Made by a program: the position numbers and the translations under genes | From: Melastoma dodecandrum | Lineage: Eukaryota; Streptophyta; Magnoliopsida; Myrtales; Melastomataceae | Assembly: GCA_029817715.1 (NCBI GenBank) | Contig: JARUPY010000292.1 | Span: 2,014,001 to 2,078,000, forward strand | Length of the DNA: 64,000 bases | Reading direction: 5' to 3' | Shown here: positions 7,702 to 16,327 of the stretch, piece by piece | Layout of the letters: every line of letters begins with the position of its first letter | How positions within the stretch are numbered: position 1 is the first letter of the stretch | Notes under the pieces: model-generated | Seen by the model: the letters and a program-made list of their open reading frames with translations, nothing else | Database searches by the model: none | Told to the model about the DNA's origin: nothing

Positions 7702-8702
7702 AAAGTTCCCTCGTTGCCTGAGGCCGGATCAAACCAACGGAGGATGCCAGACGGAGTACCAAGATAGCCGCGGTACTCACGTCTCCCGGTGCCGTCCGAA
7801 GTAATTCCGGTGTAATCAGTATCAGAGAAATGATCGCTATTGTAATCGTCGCGCCTTTTATCCGAAGTGCGGATTGCAGTACCAGTTTTTGAATCACATT
7901 TCGAGTAATCTCCGTGAGTATGATAGTCACCCACTAGCTCAGCCCCCGATGGAATGGGGGCGCCGCCTGGGTTGACGCCTGAATCGCCTCCGATGATCGG
8001 TCCAGAGAAATGATATTGCCCCTGCTTATCACGATAGATTAATCCTCCATATTCACGGTTAGCCGCTATCGAACGCGGGTTGGCATATTTGAGCGCGGCG
8101 CGTGCCGCAGCCTCTGCGCTCTTATATGGACCGCGGTCAGCAGGGCGTTCGTCCTTCTCTACTTCCTTAGTTGACTTCGGCGCAGACGGTGGTGTTGGCA
8201 CTGGCGACGAAGGCGGTTTTGCTCTGTGAGATGTTTCGCGCGTGCCCTCTGTAGCCACCTTCTTATAATTGAAGCGCTCGACGGGTTTAAGAGACTGCGG
8301 AATTTCGGCTCTAGGCAGACGTGCTGCAAGCGTGGTCGTTCCGACGGCAGAGCCTTGGATCGCGTTTTGCTCTGGCGAGCGAATGCTATATGTAGAAATT
8401 GAAGAGTGAATGACATAAACGCTGAGACTTCGCCCTATTTCTGCGCAAATTCGATCAATCAGAGCAGCATCAGAAAGATCGCATATGTTGCCGCCAAGAT
8501 TCCAGCGATCATAATACGCGCGCATATGCTCCAGAGTACCTAGCTCAAATCTGATATCATTCAGTCGTGATCGAGCCACGTCTTGACCCGCGATAAAATG
8601 CATTTGACTATAATCGAATGCCACGCGCGGTCCGATGAGGATTGTATCACCCATTATCCGAAGACAACAAACGTCTGGAGACATATACATGCGAGCAATC
8701 AC
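7698..8702 (-). CDS. DUF4329 (JAB-like) domain protein
   Basis: Up to 334 residues from GTG; ATGs at 8690 and further in are also possible and no SD is decisive. Residues 20-110 form an N-terminal region of unknown type (FELGTLEHMRAYYDRWNLGG). A Pro/Lys-rich linker lies at about 145-190. The C-terminal domain starts at about 190 (YKSAEAAARAALKYANPRSI, GGLIYRDKQGQYHFSGPIIG) and carries HTHG followed by HFSDTD. HxH plus SxxD is the metal-binding pattern of JAB/MPN-type peptidases and of DUF4329, which often caps Rhs and polymorphic-toxin proteins. No Rhs repeats, PAAR or signal peptide are seen. Composition is less GC-rich than neighbours. Role as an effector is inference. Confidence 0.7.
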   Translation of the reverse strand: MIARMYMSPDVCCLRIMGDTILIGPRVAFDYSQMHFIAGQDVARSRLNDIRFELGTLEHMRAYYDRWNLGGNICDLSDAALIDRICAEIGRSLSVYVIHSSISTYSIRSPEQNAIQGSAVGTTTLAARLPRAEIPQSLKPVERFNYKKVATEGTRETSHRAKPPSSPVPTPPSAPKSTKEVEKDERPADRGPYKSAEAAARAALKYANPRSIAANREYGGLIYRDKQGQYHFSGPIIGGDSGVNPGGAPIPSGAELVGDYHTHGDYSKCDSKTGTAIRTSDKRRDDYNSDHFSDTDYTGITSDGTGRREYRGYLGTPSGILRWFDPASGNEGTL

Positions 8703-8813
8703 CGCAGGGATTTCTCTAAAATTATTCCGACCCGGAATTAGTAGTCAATGATAGCTGCCCAACGGCCTCGGCTTCCCGGGCGCAAAAATGTCTAAATTGT
8801 TTTTCGTTGCCAA

Positions 8814-9056
8814 CTAGGGATAGGACTGAAGAGGAAGGTCGGCGCTCTTCTCGCCGTGAGCGGCGCCGGTCAGGCCGCCCATCTCAAGCTCCATCAGTCG
8901 CTTGGCTGCAAAGCCGATCATCTCCCGTAGCAGATCGGCGTCGACGCTCTACTCCATCACGCCACGAAGGCTCATCGGGGGTCTCTCGGGTTCGGGCTTG
9001 GAAGTCGCAACCCGACCCTACCCGGCAACCGCCGATGACCACCCTGAAGCTACACC
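8814..9056 (-). pseudogene. IS256-family transposase remnant
   Basis: A minus-strand reading from an ATG at 8975 gives MSLRGVME, a TAG stop at 8949-8951, then in the same frame [20 protein letters not shown] and [14 protein letters not shown]. This is the N-terminus of Mutator-type (IS256) transposases as found in Methylobacterium. The frame ends at 8814 in unrelated sequence, so about 350 residues are missing. The leader up to about 9056 probably belongs to the same insertion sequence. No complete terminal inverted repeat was found. Confidence 0.75.
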
Positions 9057-9146
9057 ACTGCCTGGGACACGACCGTCATCCCTCCACCCAGCTTCCGTGA
9101 AGCGGACGTTCCGAGGGTCCGAGAAGGGTCGGTAGTGGTCCCCGGA

Positions 9147-9202
9147 GCTATGTCCGGTTCGATGCATCCATCAGCCGGAAGCGGACCAGCCGAAATCCAC
9201 CC
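9147..9202 (+). repeat. Dispersed repeat, copy D (partial)
   Basis: It matches the 5' part of copy B (6010-6062): GCTATGTCCGGTTCGATGC, then GAAGCGGACCAGCCGAAATC. It breaks off before the part shared by A, B and C. It lies between the IS256 remnant and the TonB receptor gene. Confidence 0.6.
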
Positions 9203-9244
9203 CGTCCGGACATCGGCGCGGTCAACCCGGCCGCCTCCTCACCA

Positions 9245-11389
9245 TCAGAACCGCATCGTCAAAAACACCCGCACGTTCCGCCCCGGCAGCAGGATCTCAT
9301 CCTTCTTGAACGAGGTCGAGTTGCGGATGTCGTCGTTCAGGAGGTTGCGGCCCTGCACCCCGAGGGTGATCGCGCTCGCCCCGTAGACCGCGGGATCGAC
9401 CGCCTTCGTGTAGCTCAGCTCGGCGCGCAGGTCGTCGTAGCCGGGGGTCGGGGTCTCGAACACCGCCGTGGCCTCGTGGCTGAAGGCGTGGAGAAGGTTC
9501 ACCCGGGCGAACCAGCCATCGGCCCGCAGGTAGACGCCGCCGCCCAGCCGATAGGGCGGGATCCGCGGCACGTTGGTGCCGTCGTCGAACTTGGCGCGGA
9601 CGAAGTCAAACTGTCCTTCGATGCCGGCAAAACCGTTGCCCACCGGGACGAGGTCGTACTGTCCGATGATCTCAGCACCGTAGAAGGTGGCGTTCTGCTG
9701 CTGGTAGACGATCTGCCGGTTGTCGGTACCGACACCGCAGGACGCGAAATCATCATCGCAGGTCAGACCCGTGTAGTTGCGGTAGATGAAGCCGGTGTAG
9801 CGCGTGTAGTAGCCGGTGGCGTCGAGGCGCAGCGGTCCCTCGGCCCGGCGGATGCTGGCCTCGACCGTTCGGGTGCGCTCCTTCTTGAGATCCGGGTTGC
9901 CGATCTCGAAGGTCGCGGTGGCATCGTGCGGGCCCTGCGAGAACAGCTCGTAGCCGGTCGGCCCGCGCTCGACATAGGAGCCGGTCAGGCTCGCCACGAA
10001 ACCGTAGGGCAGGTCCTGCAGGGCGCCGACACTGGCGCTCTTCGGGGCGAAGCGCCGGGTGCGGGCGTACTGGAACGGCTCCTGTCCGTCGACCGGCACA
10101 TAGTCAGCGGGGAACTGAGCGGCCGTGCTCGACAGCCTGTCCACCTCGTAGCGCCCGGCCGCCTGGAGCCGCGTGCCCGGGCGCAGCTCCAGCTCCTCGA
10201 ACAGGTACACCGCGTTGGCGCGGGATTCGGTCTTGGGCAGGAAGGATTCGAGCTGCGTGTTGATCACGCGCCGGTCCGACTGGAAGCCGAGCGCCCCGGT
10301 GAGTTTCCCGAGTTCCGTAAAGACAGGTACGTGCTGGAGTTCCAGGCGCCCCTCGGCCTCGCGGTTCTTGAAGATCGCCTGGACGCCCTCGATCCCGTCC
10401 TCGCCGATGCCGACCTCGTTGTGGCGGTAGACCGAGTAACCCGCCCAGTAGCGGATCACCTCGAACGGGCCGTCGAGCGGGCGGTACTCGCCGCGTGACA
10501 ACACGCGATCCTGGTTCGGGATGAGGCGGGTGCGATCCTGCTCCGCCACGCCGCCGGGGATCGCGTAGACCGCATCGTAGTGGCTGAACGAGATGCCGAC
10601 GAAGCCGCGGTCGCCGATGGCCGAGATGCCGACCGCGCCGCCCTGCGACTCGTTGTAGGAGTTGCGCTGGATCCCGCCGGGGATCGCGTAGCTGTCGTTG
10701 GCGGTCTTGAACCCGTCGGCGTGGACCGCGATGCCGTCGCCGCCGGCATCGACCGTGGCGGCGCCGAGGCGGCCGTTATCCACGCTGGAGAAGCCGCTGG
10801 TCACCTGACCCTGGATGCCGTTCGCCGGGATGAAGGTCGGCACCCGGTTGTTGTCGGCCGAGACCACGCCGCCGATGGCGCCCGAGCCGTACCGCAGGGT
10901 CGCGGGCCCCCGGATCACCTCGATCCGGTCGGCGACCAGCGGGTTCACCGGCACCGCATGGTCCTCGCCGAGGTTGGACACGCCGCCGTTGACGATGCCG
11001 TTCTCCTGGATGCGCACCCGGGCGTTGTCGAGGCCGCGGATGATCGGCCGGGAGGCGGCGCCCGGTGCGTAGGTGGTTCCCGAGATGCCGGGCCGGTCGA
11101 ACAGGGCGTCACCCAGGGTCCGGGGCTGGTCGCGGGCGATCTGCTCCTGGGTCACCACCGTCACCGGCGAGAAGGTGTTGGTCGCCACCGGGAGGATGCC
11201 GATCGGAACCGCGGCATCGGCCGCCACCGCAGCCCGCGGCCCCTGTATCGGGCTCGGGCTGGTGACGCTGATCTGGTCGAGCGCAACGGCCTGCTGAGCC
11301 TGCGCCGCCGAAAGGGTCAGCGGGCCGGCACAGACAGCCGAGGTCACGACCGTGCTGGCGAGGAAACCGAAGCGGCGCGCAGGCGACAT
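9245..11389 (-). CDS. TonB-dependent outer-membrane receptor, ZnuD-like
   Basis: A 714-residue protein. The signal peptide (AVCAGPLTLSAAQAQ) is followed by a plug domain with RPIIRGLDNARVRIQENGI and NLGEDHAVPVNPLVADRIEV, then the IRGPATLRYGSGAIGGVV motif. The His-containing DHAVPVNPL segment is typical of ZnuD-type zinc receptors. A 22-strand barrel ends in the classical aromatic residue (FLTMRF). Length is normal. It would bring zinc (or another chelated metal) across the outer membrane using TonB-ExbBD. It is monocistronic here, with repeat-rich DNA on its 3' side. Substrate assignment is by motif only. Confidence 0.8.
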   Translation of the reverse strand: MSPARRFGFLASTVVTSAVCAGPLTLSAAQAQQAVALDQISVTSPSPIQGPRAAVAADAAVPIGILPVATNTFSPVTVVTQEQIARDQPRTLGDALFDRPGISGTTYAPGAASRPIIRGLDNARVRIQENGIVNGGVSNLGEDHAVPVNPLVADRIEVIRGPATLRYGSGAIGGVVSADNNRVPTFIPANGIQGQVTSGFSSVDNGRLGAATVDAGGDGIAVHADGFKTANDSYAIPGGIQRNSYNESQGGAVGISAIGDRGFVGISFSHYDAVYAIPGGVAEQDRTRLIPNQDRVLSRGEYRPLDGPFEVIRYWAGYSVYRHNEVGIGEDGIEGVQAIFKNREAEGRLELQHVPVFTELGKLTGALGFQSDRRVINTQLESFLPKTESRANAVYLFEELELRPGTRLQAAGRYEVDRLSSTAAQFPADYVPVDGQEPFQYARTRRFAPKSASVGALQDLPYGFVASLTGSYVERGPTGYELFSQGPHDATATFEIGNPDLKKERTRTVEASIRRAEGPLRLDATGYYTRYTGFIYRNYTGLTCDDDFASCGVGTDNRQIVYQQQNATFYGAEIIGQYDLVPVGNGFAGIEGQFDFVRAKFDDGTNVPRIPPYRLGGGVYLRADGWFARVNLLHAFSHEATAVFETPTPGYDDLRAELSYTKAVDPAVYGASAITLGVQGRNLLNDDIRNSTSFKKDEILLPGRNVRVFLTMRF

Positions 11390-11831
11390 TGGGACTCACA
11401 CAGTGTTATATCGTTTCATTGTCGCCGCGCACGCTGCACATGCAAGGGCGGAACACGCCGTCGAACGTGACGGGGCAGAAACGTTACATCATTGCAACAA
11501 CGTCGCGACCGACCTGCGATCCCGGCCCGGACGGCCGCCGCCTCCGATGGGCCCGGACACGCGTGTCCTTCCGCGGACAGGTCGAGCGCCAGGGGGATCT
11601 GATCCGGGCCGCGGCACCGATGAATCAGAGCGACGCTTCGCGATATCGGGTCCCGGGTCGCAGCCCGCTGGCGCCCCATGCACCCGGGAACAGGTCGGTG
11701 CGCAGACCGATGCCGCGCCGGATGCCTGCCTGATCGAGGCCGGTCCCGATCGGGTGCGTTCGATCCTACGCTCCATCGGCACCTGCCGGATCCGTTCCGG
11801 CCATGGCGCCGGGCGGCCTGAGCGCCGCCGC
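11390..11831. other. Promoter region of TonB receptor and spacer
   Basis: No gene is seen. Just upstream of the receptor start, GTGTTATATCG (about 11402-11412) resembles a half of an alphaproteobacterial Zur box, and GTTACATCATTGCAAC (about 11483-11498) is a weak inverted pair. With a ZnuD-like product, Zur control is plausible but unproven. The rest of the stretch, toward the marR gene, is featureless GC-rich spacer. Confidence 0.25.
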
Positions 11832-12458
11832 TCAGATGGCCAGTCCCCCGGTCTCGTCCTCGGCCTCGATCTCGGCGTCGGCTTCGGTCACCTGACCGTA
11901 GGCGCCAGCCGCCTCGGCAAGGCCCCGGGCCGCCTTGCGCAGGAGCTTACGGAGACGGCGGCGGTCGGTCTTGTCGAGATGGTCGAGCAGTTCCGCCTCG
12001 ACCTCCTCCTGGATCCGCTCGATGGCCTCGGCCTTCGCCAGACCCGCCGGGGTCAGCTGGACCCGGACCACGCGGCCGTCGCCCGATTCGGCCCGGCGCT
12101 CGACGATGCCGAGGGCGGCGAGCCGGGTCACGGTCTTCGAGGCCGTTGGCGGCCGCACCCGCAGCAACGCCGCGAGATCGCCCATGGTCATCGTTCCGGC
12201 CACGGCCAAGGCCTGGACGACCTGCTCCTGTCCGGCGAACAGGCCGAGCTTGGCCAAGCGGTCCCCCGTCCGGGCGCGATGCAGCCGGGCTGCCTGAACG
12301 AGGGCCCAGCCGACGCTCCGGACACCGGGCGGGCGCATCTTCTTGGGCGACGGCGGCAGCGTCGCCCTGTCCGCGTCGTGACGATCACGTTTCTGCTTAT
12401 CGCCCACCGGAGCGCCCGCGTTTGTGCCGGCGGCCGCCGGGAGATCCAAAGTCTGCAC
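11832..12458 (-). CDS. MarR family transcriptional regulator
   Basis: A 208-residue protein starting at GTG behind GGAGG (6-base spacing). The winged helix-turn-helix covers about residues 80-145: MTMGDLAALLRVRPPTASKT is the recognition region and RRAESGDGRVVRVQLTPAG is the wing. A flexible N-terminus of 45 residues and an acidic C-terminal tail (EADAEIEAEDETGG) flank it. MarR proteins are dimeric repressors released by small aromatic ligands or oxidation. The target is not evident: the receiver gene upstream runs in the same direction and the receptor gene is downstream after 440 bases. Confidence 0.85.
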   Translation of the reverse strand: MQTLDLPAAAGTNAGAPVGDKQKRDRHDADRATLPPSPKKMRPPGVRSVGWALVQAARLHRARTGDRLAKLGLFAGQEQVVQALAVAGTMTMGDLAALLRVRPPTASKTVTRLAALGIVERRAESGDGRVVRVQLTPAGLAKAEAIERIQEEVEAELLDHLDKTDRRRLRKLLRKAARGLAEAAGAYGQVTEADAEIEAEDETGGLAI

Positions 12459-12540
12459 GATCCACCTCCGTCACCGGCCGCCCGAGACCCTGTGGCGGTG
12501 ACCGGTGACGCTGAGATGACGGGCTCGCGCCGAAAATCGC

Positions 12541-12930
12541 TCAACAGTGCATGAGGCGTTGCAGGCGATCCAGAATATCCTCGCCGGTGCAGGGCCGCGC
12601 GATGAAATCCGCATGCTCGGGCATGCGGGCCGGGTCCGGCGCCGCCCGGCCGGACACGATCAGGATCGGCAGTTGCGGGCGCGCCTCGGCGACCGAGCTG
12701 GCGAGGTCGAACCCGTCCGTCTTGCCCGAGAGCTGGACGTCCGTGACGAGCCCGCAAATATCGGGGCGCGCCTGGAGTATGCTGAGCGCCCGCTCGGCGG
12801 AGGCGCATTGAACGGTCTCGTAGCCACCTTCCTCCAGCACATCGCCGAGGTCCATGATCGTCAGTGCCTCGTCCTCGACGAGGAGGATTACCGGCCGATC
12901 GCCGCCCGAACCCGTCTGGTCACCCGCCAC
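12541..12930 (-). CDS. Stand-alone response-regulator receiver protein
   Basis: Start chosen at a GTG behind GGAGGGAG (6-base spacing), giving 129 residues and a normal receiver-only length; a longer ATG frame lacks family support. The acidic pair is in LLVEDEA and the phospho-acceptor Asp is in GLVTDVQLSGKTDG. The conserved Thr/Ser is in ILIVSGR. The usual invariant Lys before Pro is replaced by Arg (FIARPCT), which is atypical and may change phosphotransfer or output. No output domain is present, so it would act by protein interaction, as in many two-component branches of Rhizobiales. Confidence 0.8.
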   Translation of the reverse strand: MAGDQTGSGGDRPVILLVEDEALTIMDLGDVLEEGGYETVQCASAERALSILQARPDICGLVTDVQLSGKTDGFDLASSVAEARPQLPILIVSGRAAPDPARMPEHADFIARPCTGEDILDRLQRLMHC

Positions 12931-13062
12931 TGTACACTCCCTCCGGCAGCGTCCGGCCGCGAGGGCCGCCGCACGCGTCTTCAGCCTTAGGCCCAACGGC
13001 AGAAACGGTTCCGGGTTGCAGGCCGGTCCAGCGGCGGCACGCTTGCAACGCTCCCGGACTCG

Positions 13063-14328
13063 TCAGGCCGCGGGCGACGGCCGCTCGGTCACGACCGCCG
13101 CGACCGCATCGACCAACCGATCGAGATCCGCCGGATCGATCGCGAGCGCAGGCGTCAGGTACACGATGTCGCCGAACGGCCGGACCCAGACGCCCCGGTC
13201 GAGGAACCGGGCCTTGAGGGCGGCGAGGTCCGGCGCCTGCGCGAACTGCACCGCCCCGATGGCCCCGAGCACCCGGACGTCGGCCACGCCGGGGGCGTGA
13301 CGCAACGGCTCCAGCCCGGCGGCGAGGCGACCCGCGATGGCGCGGGCCTGCGCGAGACGCGGCTCGATCTCGAACAGGTCGAGGCTGGCATTGGCGGCGG
13401 CGCAGGCCAGGGGATTGGCCATGAAGGTCGGGCCGTGCATCAGCGCGGCCGCGGGATCATCGGACCAGAACGCCTCGAACACCTCCGTGCGGGCGATCGT
13501 GGCGGCGAGCGCCATCGTGCCGCCGGTGAGCGCCTTCGACAGGCACAGGATGTCGGGGACGATCCCGGCCTGTTCGCAGGCGAAGAGGGTCCCGGTACGC
13601 CCGAACCCGGTGAAGATCTCGTCGGCGATCAGCGGGAGGCCGTGGCGGCGGGCGAGGCGCGCCACGGTGGCGAGCACCTCGGGCGGGTGCATGCGCATGC
13701 CGCCCGCCCCCTGAACGAGCGGCTCGACGATCACGGCGGCCAGCGTGTCGCGGTGGGCCGCGAGCGCCGTGTCGAGGGCTTCGGTCTCAGCGCGGCTCCG
13801 CGGCAGGTCGGAAAAGATCTGCGTGGGCAGGTAGGCGCCGAAGCGGCGGTGCATGCCCTCCTCGGGGTCGCAGACCGACATCGCCCCCATCGTGTCGCCG
13901 TGATAGCCGCTGCGGAAGCTGAGCACCTTTGTGCGGCCGCTCACCCCGCGGTTGAGCCACATCTGGGCGGCCATCTTGAGGGCGACCTCCACGGCGACCG
14001 AGCCCGAATCGCTCAGGAACACGTGGTCGAGATCGCCCGGCAGCAGGGCGGCGAGCCGGCTCGCGAGCCGTTCGGCCGGCTGATGGGTGAGGCCGCCGAA
14101 CATCACGTGGGGCATGCGCGCCAGCTGATCGGCGACGGCGCGAGCGATGTGCGGGTGGTTGTAGCCGTGGACAGCCGTCCACCACGAGGCGATGCCGTCC
14201 ACGAGTTCGCGGCCGTCGGCCAGGACGATGCGGCTGCCGTGGGTCGCCACCGCCTCCAGGGGCGGGGGCGCAAGGCGCATCTGAGTGTAGGGGCGCCAGA
14301 GGTGCGTGCGGGACGGGTCGAGCGTCAT
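13063..14328 (-). CDS. bioA: Adenosylmethionine-8-amino-7-oxononanoate aminotransferase
   Basis: A 421-residue class III PLP aminotransferase from the ATG giving MTLDPSRTHLWRPYTQM, the family-typical start; the much longer open frame upstream is not supported. It shows SWWTAVHGYNHP, the SGSVAVEVALKMA cofactor loop, SYHGDT-like SGYHGDTMGAMSVC, the Asp of LIADEIFTGFGRTG, and the PLP lysine in CLSKALTGGTMALA. It converts KAPA to DAPA using SAM as amino donor in biotin synthesis. It is divergent from bioF, 760 bases away. No bioB or bioD lies nearby. Confidence 0.95.
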   Translation of the reverse strand: MTLDPSRTHLWRPYTQMRLAPPPLEAVATHGSRIVLADGRELVDGIASWWTAVHGYNHPHIARAVADQLARMPHVMFGGLTHQPAERLASRLAALLPGDLDHVFLSDSGSVAVEVALKMAAQMWLNRGVSGRTKVLSFRSGYHGDTMGAMSVCDPEEGMHRRFGAYLPTQIFSDLPRSRAETEALDTALAAHRDTLAAVIVEPLVQGAGGMRMHPPEVLATVARLARRHGLPLIADEIFTGFGRTGTLFACEQAGIVPDILCLSKALTGGTMALAATIARTEVFEAFWSDDPAAALMHGPTFMANPLACAAANASLDLFEIEPRLAQARAIAGRLAAGLEPLRHAPGVADVRVLGAIGAVQFAQAPDLAALKARFLDRGVWVRPFGDIVYLTPALAIDPADLDRLVDAVAAVVTERPSPAA

Positions 14329-14446
14329 GGCCAGGGGATGCGCGGCGCGAGCGGCGGCAGTCAAGCGGGCGCCCTCGGCGCCCGGTACGTGGTGGATCCG
14401 CTCAGATCCGGCGTGTTCGGCGTGATTCCCGGTCGCTTCACGCGCG

Positions 14447-14680
14447 ATGAGCCTGATCCACAAGGAGCGCACGAAACTTTCGGCCACGGCGCTGAACGGC
14501 ACAGCCGTCGCGTCGATCGTGGCTGGCTTCATCACGCCGCTGGCCGCAGTCGCGTTCGGCGTGCCCGGCGCCGGGGGCCGCGGCGCGCTCTCGATCACGC
14601 CGTTCGCATCCGCTTGGCTTGCCGTCGGCGGCATCCTACGTCTGACAGCGCGATACCGGCTCGGGAGCCTGCGGGACTGA
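14447..14680 (+). CDS. Small membrane protein, unknown
   Basis: A 77-residue frame starting MSLIHKERTKLSATALNGTA, with two hydrophobic segments (about 18-38 and 50-65, the second ALSITPFASAWLAVGGIL). The polar start followed by TALNG and VAGFITPLAA gives the look of a real small inner-membrane protein, similar to short hypotheticals common in Methylobacteriaceae. It sits in the bioA-bioF gap where bioD might be expected, but it is not bioD. Function unknown. Confidence 0.5.
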   Translation: MSLIHKERTKLSATALNGTAVASIVAGFITPLAAVAFGVPGAGGRGALSITPFASAWLAVGGILRLTARYRLGSLRD

Positions 14681-14876
14681 GCTGGTCCGACCTTTATCCA
14701 ATGGCACTGGGGCCGATCCTTGCCCTGGCGGCCGGCCTGTTCATCTCCCTGTCGGCGACGCTGGGATCCTCGAATCGCTCGCCGAAGCAGCGCGGAAAAC
14801 GCCCGCACGGCCCGGGCGGCAAAGCCCGGGCTCCGAACATCGGTTGACCCAGGCGCGCCGTGCCGCGAACGCGCAA

Positions 14877-14968
14877 CCCCGTCGTTCCGGGACTGCGCGG
14901 CAGGGCCCGGGATCCGGAAGCGCCCCGCCTGGACGGCATGGCTCCGGCGGCGGCTCCGGAATGACGGG
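14877..14968 (+). repeat. Dispersed palindromic intergenic element
   Basis: It begins CCCCGTCGTTCCGG and ends CCGGAATGACGGG, an imperfect terminal inverted repeat around about 65 bases of GC-rich sequence. The left part recurs in reverse orientation at 26161-26192. Elements with CGTCATTCCGG ends are widespread between genes in Rhizobiales. Confidence 0.65.
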
Positions 14969-15086
14969 TAATGATCGCAGACCGCAACGCGCCGCGGAGA
15001 CAGTACTGCGCCCCGAACGCGCGCGCTGCCCTGCGGGAAGCCGGCCTCCTTGACATCGGCCGAGCCGCGCGGCCCATCACCCATCC

Positions 15087-16211
15087 ATGGACAGCCTCGA
15101 CGCCTTCGCCCGCACCAAGCTCGCTGCCCTCGAGGCCGGCAGCCTGCGCCGGCGCCTCGTACCGACCGAGCGCGGGACGGGCGCGGCGGCGACGCGGCGG
15201 GGCAGGGCGCTGGTCTCGTTCTCCTGCAACGACTATCTCGGCCTCTCGCACCACCCCCGCGTGATCGCGGCCGCGCAGGAGGCGACGGCGATCTACGGTG
15301 CGGGGGCAGGCGGGTCCCGCCTCGTGACCGGCGACCATCCCGATCTCGGCGCGCTGGAGGAGCGGCTCGCGCGCCACAAGGGCGCCGAGGCGGCGCTCGT
15401 CTTCGGCAGCGGCTACCTCGCCAATCTCGGCATCACCCCGGCGCTTGCGGGGCGCGACGATCTCATCGTGCTGGACGAACTCTCCCATGCCTGCATGTGG
15501 GCCGGAGCGCGGCTGTCCGGGGCGCGGGTGCTCACCTTCGGCCACAACGATCCCGCCGACCTCGCGGCAATCCTGGCCGCCCATCGCGCCCGGCACGGCC
15601 GCGCCCTGGTGCTGACCGAGCGGGTCTTCAGCATGGACGGCGACCGGGCGCCGCTGGCCGACATCCTGGGCGTCGCGCAGGATCACGAGGCCTGGACGCT
15701 GGTGGACGACGCCCACGGGATCGGCGTGGTCGAGGACGGGCCGCGGGCGCCCCTGGAGATGGGCACCCTGTCGAAGGCGCTCGGCTCCTACGGCGGCTAT
15801 CTCTGCGCCTCGCGGCCGGTGATCGACCTGATGGTGAGCCGCGCCCGCAGCTTCGTGTACACGACCGGCCTGCCGCCAGCCTCGGCCGCCGCCGCGCTGG
15901 AGGCCCTGGCGATCCTGGAGGACGAGCCGGAGCGGCGCGCCCGCCCCCTCGCCCTGGCCCGCCGCCTCACCGCCCGCCTCGACCTGCCCGAGGCCGAGAG
16001 CGCCGTCGTGCCAGTGCTGGTCGGGGAGGCGCAGCGCGCGCTCGACATCTCGGCGGCCCTGGAGGCGCAGGGCTACCTCGTCGTGGCGATCCGGCCGCCG
16101 ACCGTGCCGGCCGGGACGGCGCGGCTGCGGGTCGCCTTCTCGGCCGCTCACGACGCGGCACAAGTCGATGCTTTGGCGGACGCGGTGGCGCGGCTCACCG
16201 GGCGCCCCTGA
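15087..16211 (+). CDS. bioF: 8-amino-7-oxononanoate synthase
   Basis: A 374-residue alpha-oxoamine synthase. It shows FSCNDYLGLSHHP, GAGAGGSRLVTGDHP, the DEL-SHACMW substrate loop, VDDAHGIGVVEDG with the cofactor Asp/His, and the PLP lysine in GTLSKALGSYGGY. It condenses pimeloyl thioester with alanine to KAPA. The ATG follows a weak SD. The nearest relative in this window is hemA, which has the same fold but a different substrate motif set. The OsmC gene follows after 116 bases. Confidence 0.94.
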   Translation: MDSLDAFARTKLAALEAGSLRRRLVPTERGTGAAATRRGRALVSFSCNDYLGLSHHPRVIAAAQEATAIYGAGAGGSRLVTGDHPDLGALEERLARHKGAEAALVFGSGYLANLGITPALAGRDDLIVLDELSHACMWAGARLSGARVLTFGHNDPADLAAILAAHRARHGRALVLTERVFSMDGDRAPLADILGVAQDHEAWTLVDDAHGIGVVEDGPRAPLEMGTLSKALGSYGGYLCASRPVIDLMVSRARSFVYTTGLPPASAAAALEALAILEDEPERRARPLALARRLTARLDLPEAESAVVPVLVGEAQRALDISAALEAQGYLVVAIRPPTVPAGTARLRVAFSAAHDAAQVDALADAVARLTGRP

Positions 16212-16327
16212 CCGCGCTTCCCGTCCGCCGCGCCCCCACCTATACCGATGCCCTGACGGGGCGCGGGCGCGCCCCGGAATGCCCGCCCCGAGAAGCGGGC
16301 GCGAAGCCGGATCGAGAGGACGACGCC

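Noticed and set aside
11469..11509. Strong Zur operator for the TonB receptor
   Set aside because: Only weak half-sites are visible; kept as a note on the promoter region rather than as a site.
14329..15084. N-terminal extension of bioA of about 250 codons
   Set aside because: The extension has no BioA homology, is Arg/Ser-rich, and overlaps a palindromic repeat. The ATG at 14328 gives the usual BioA start.
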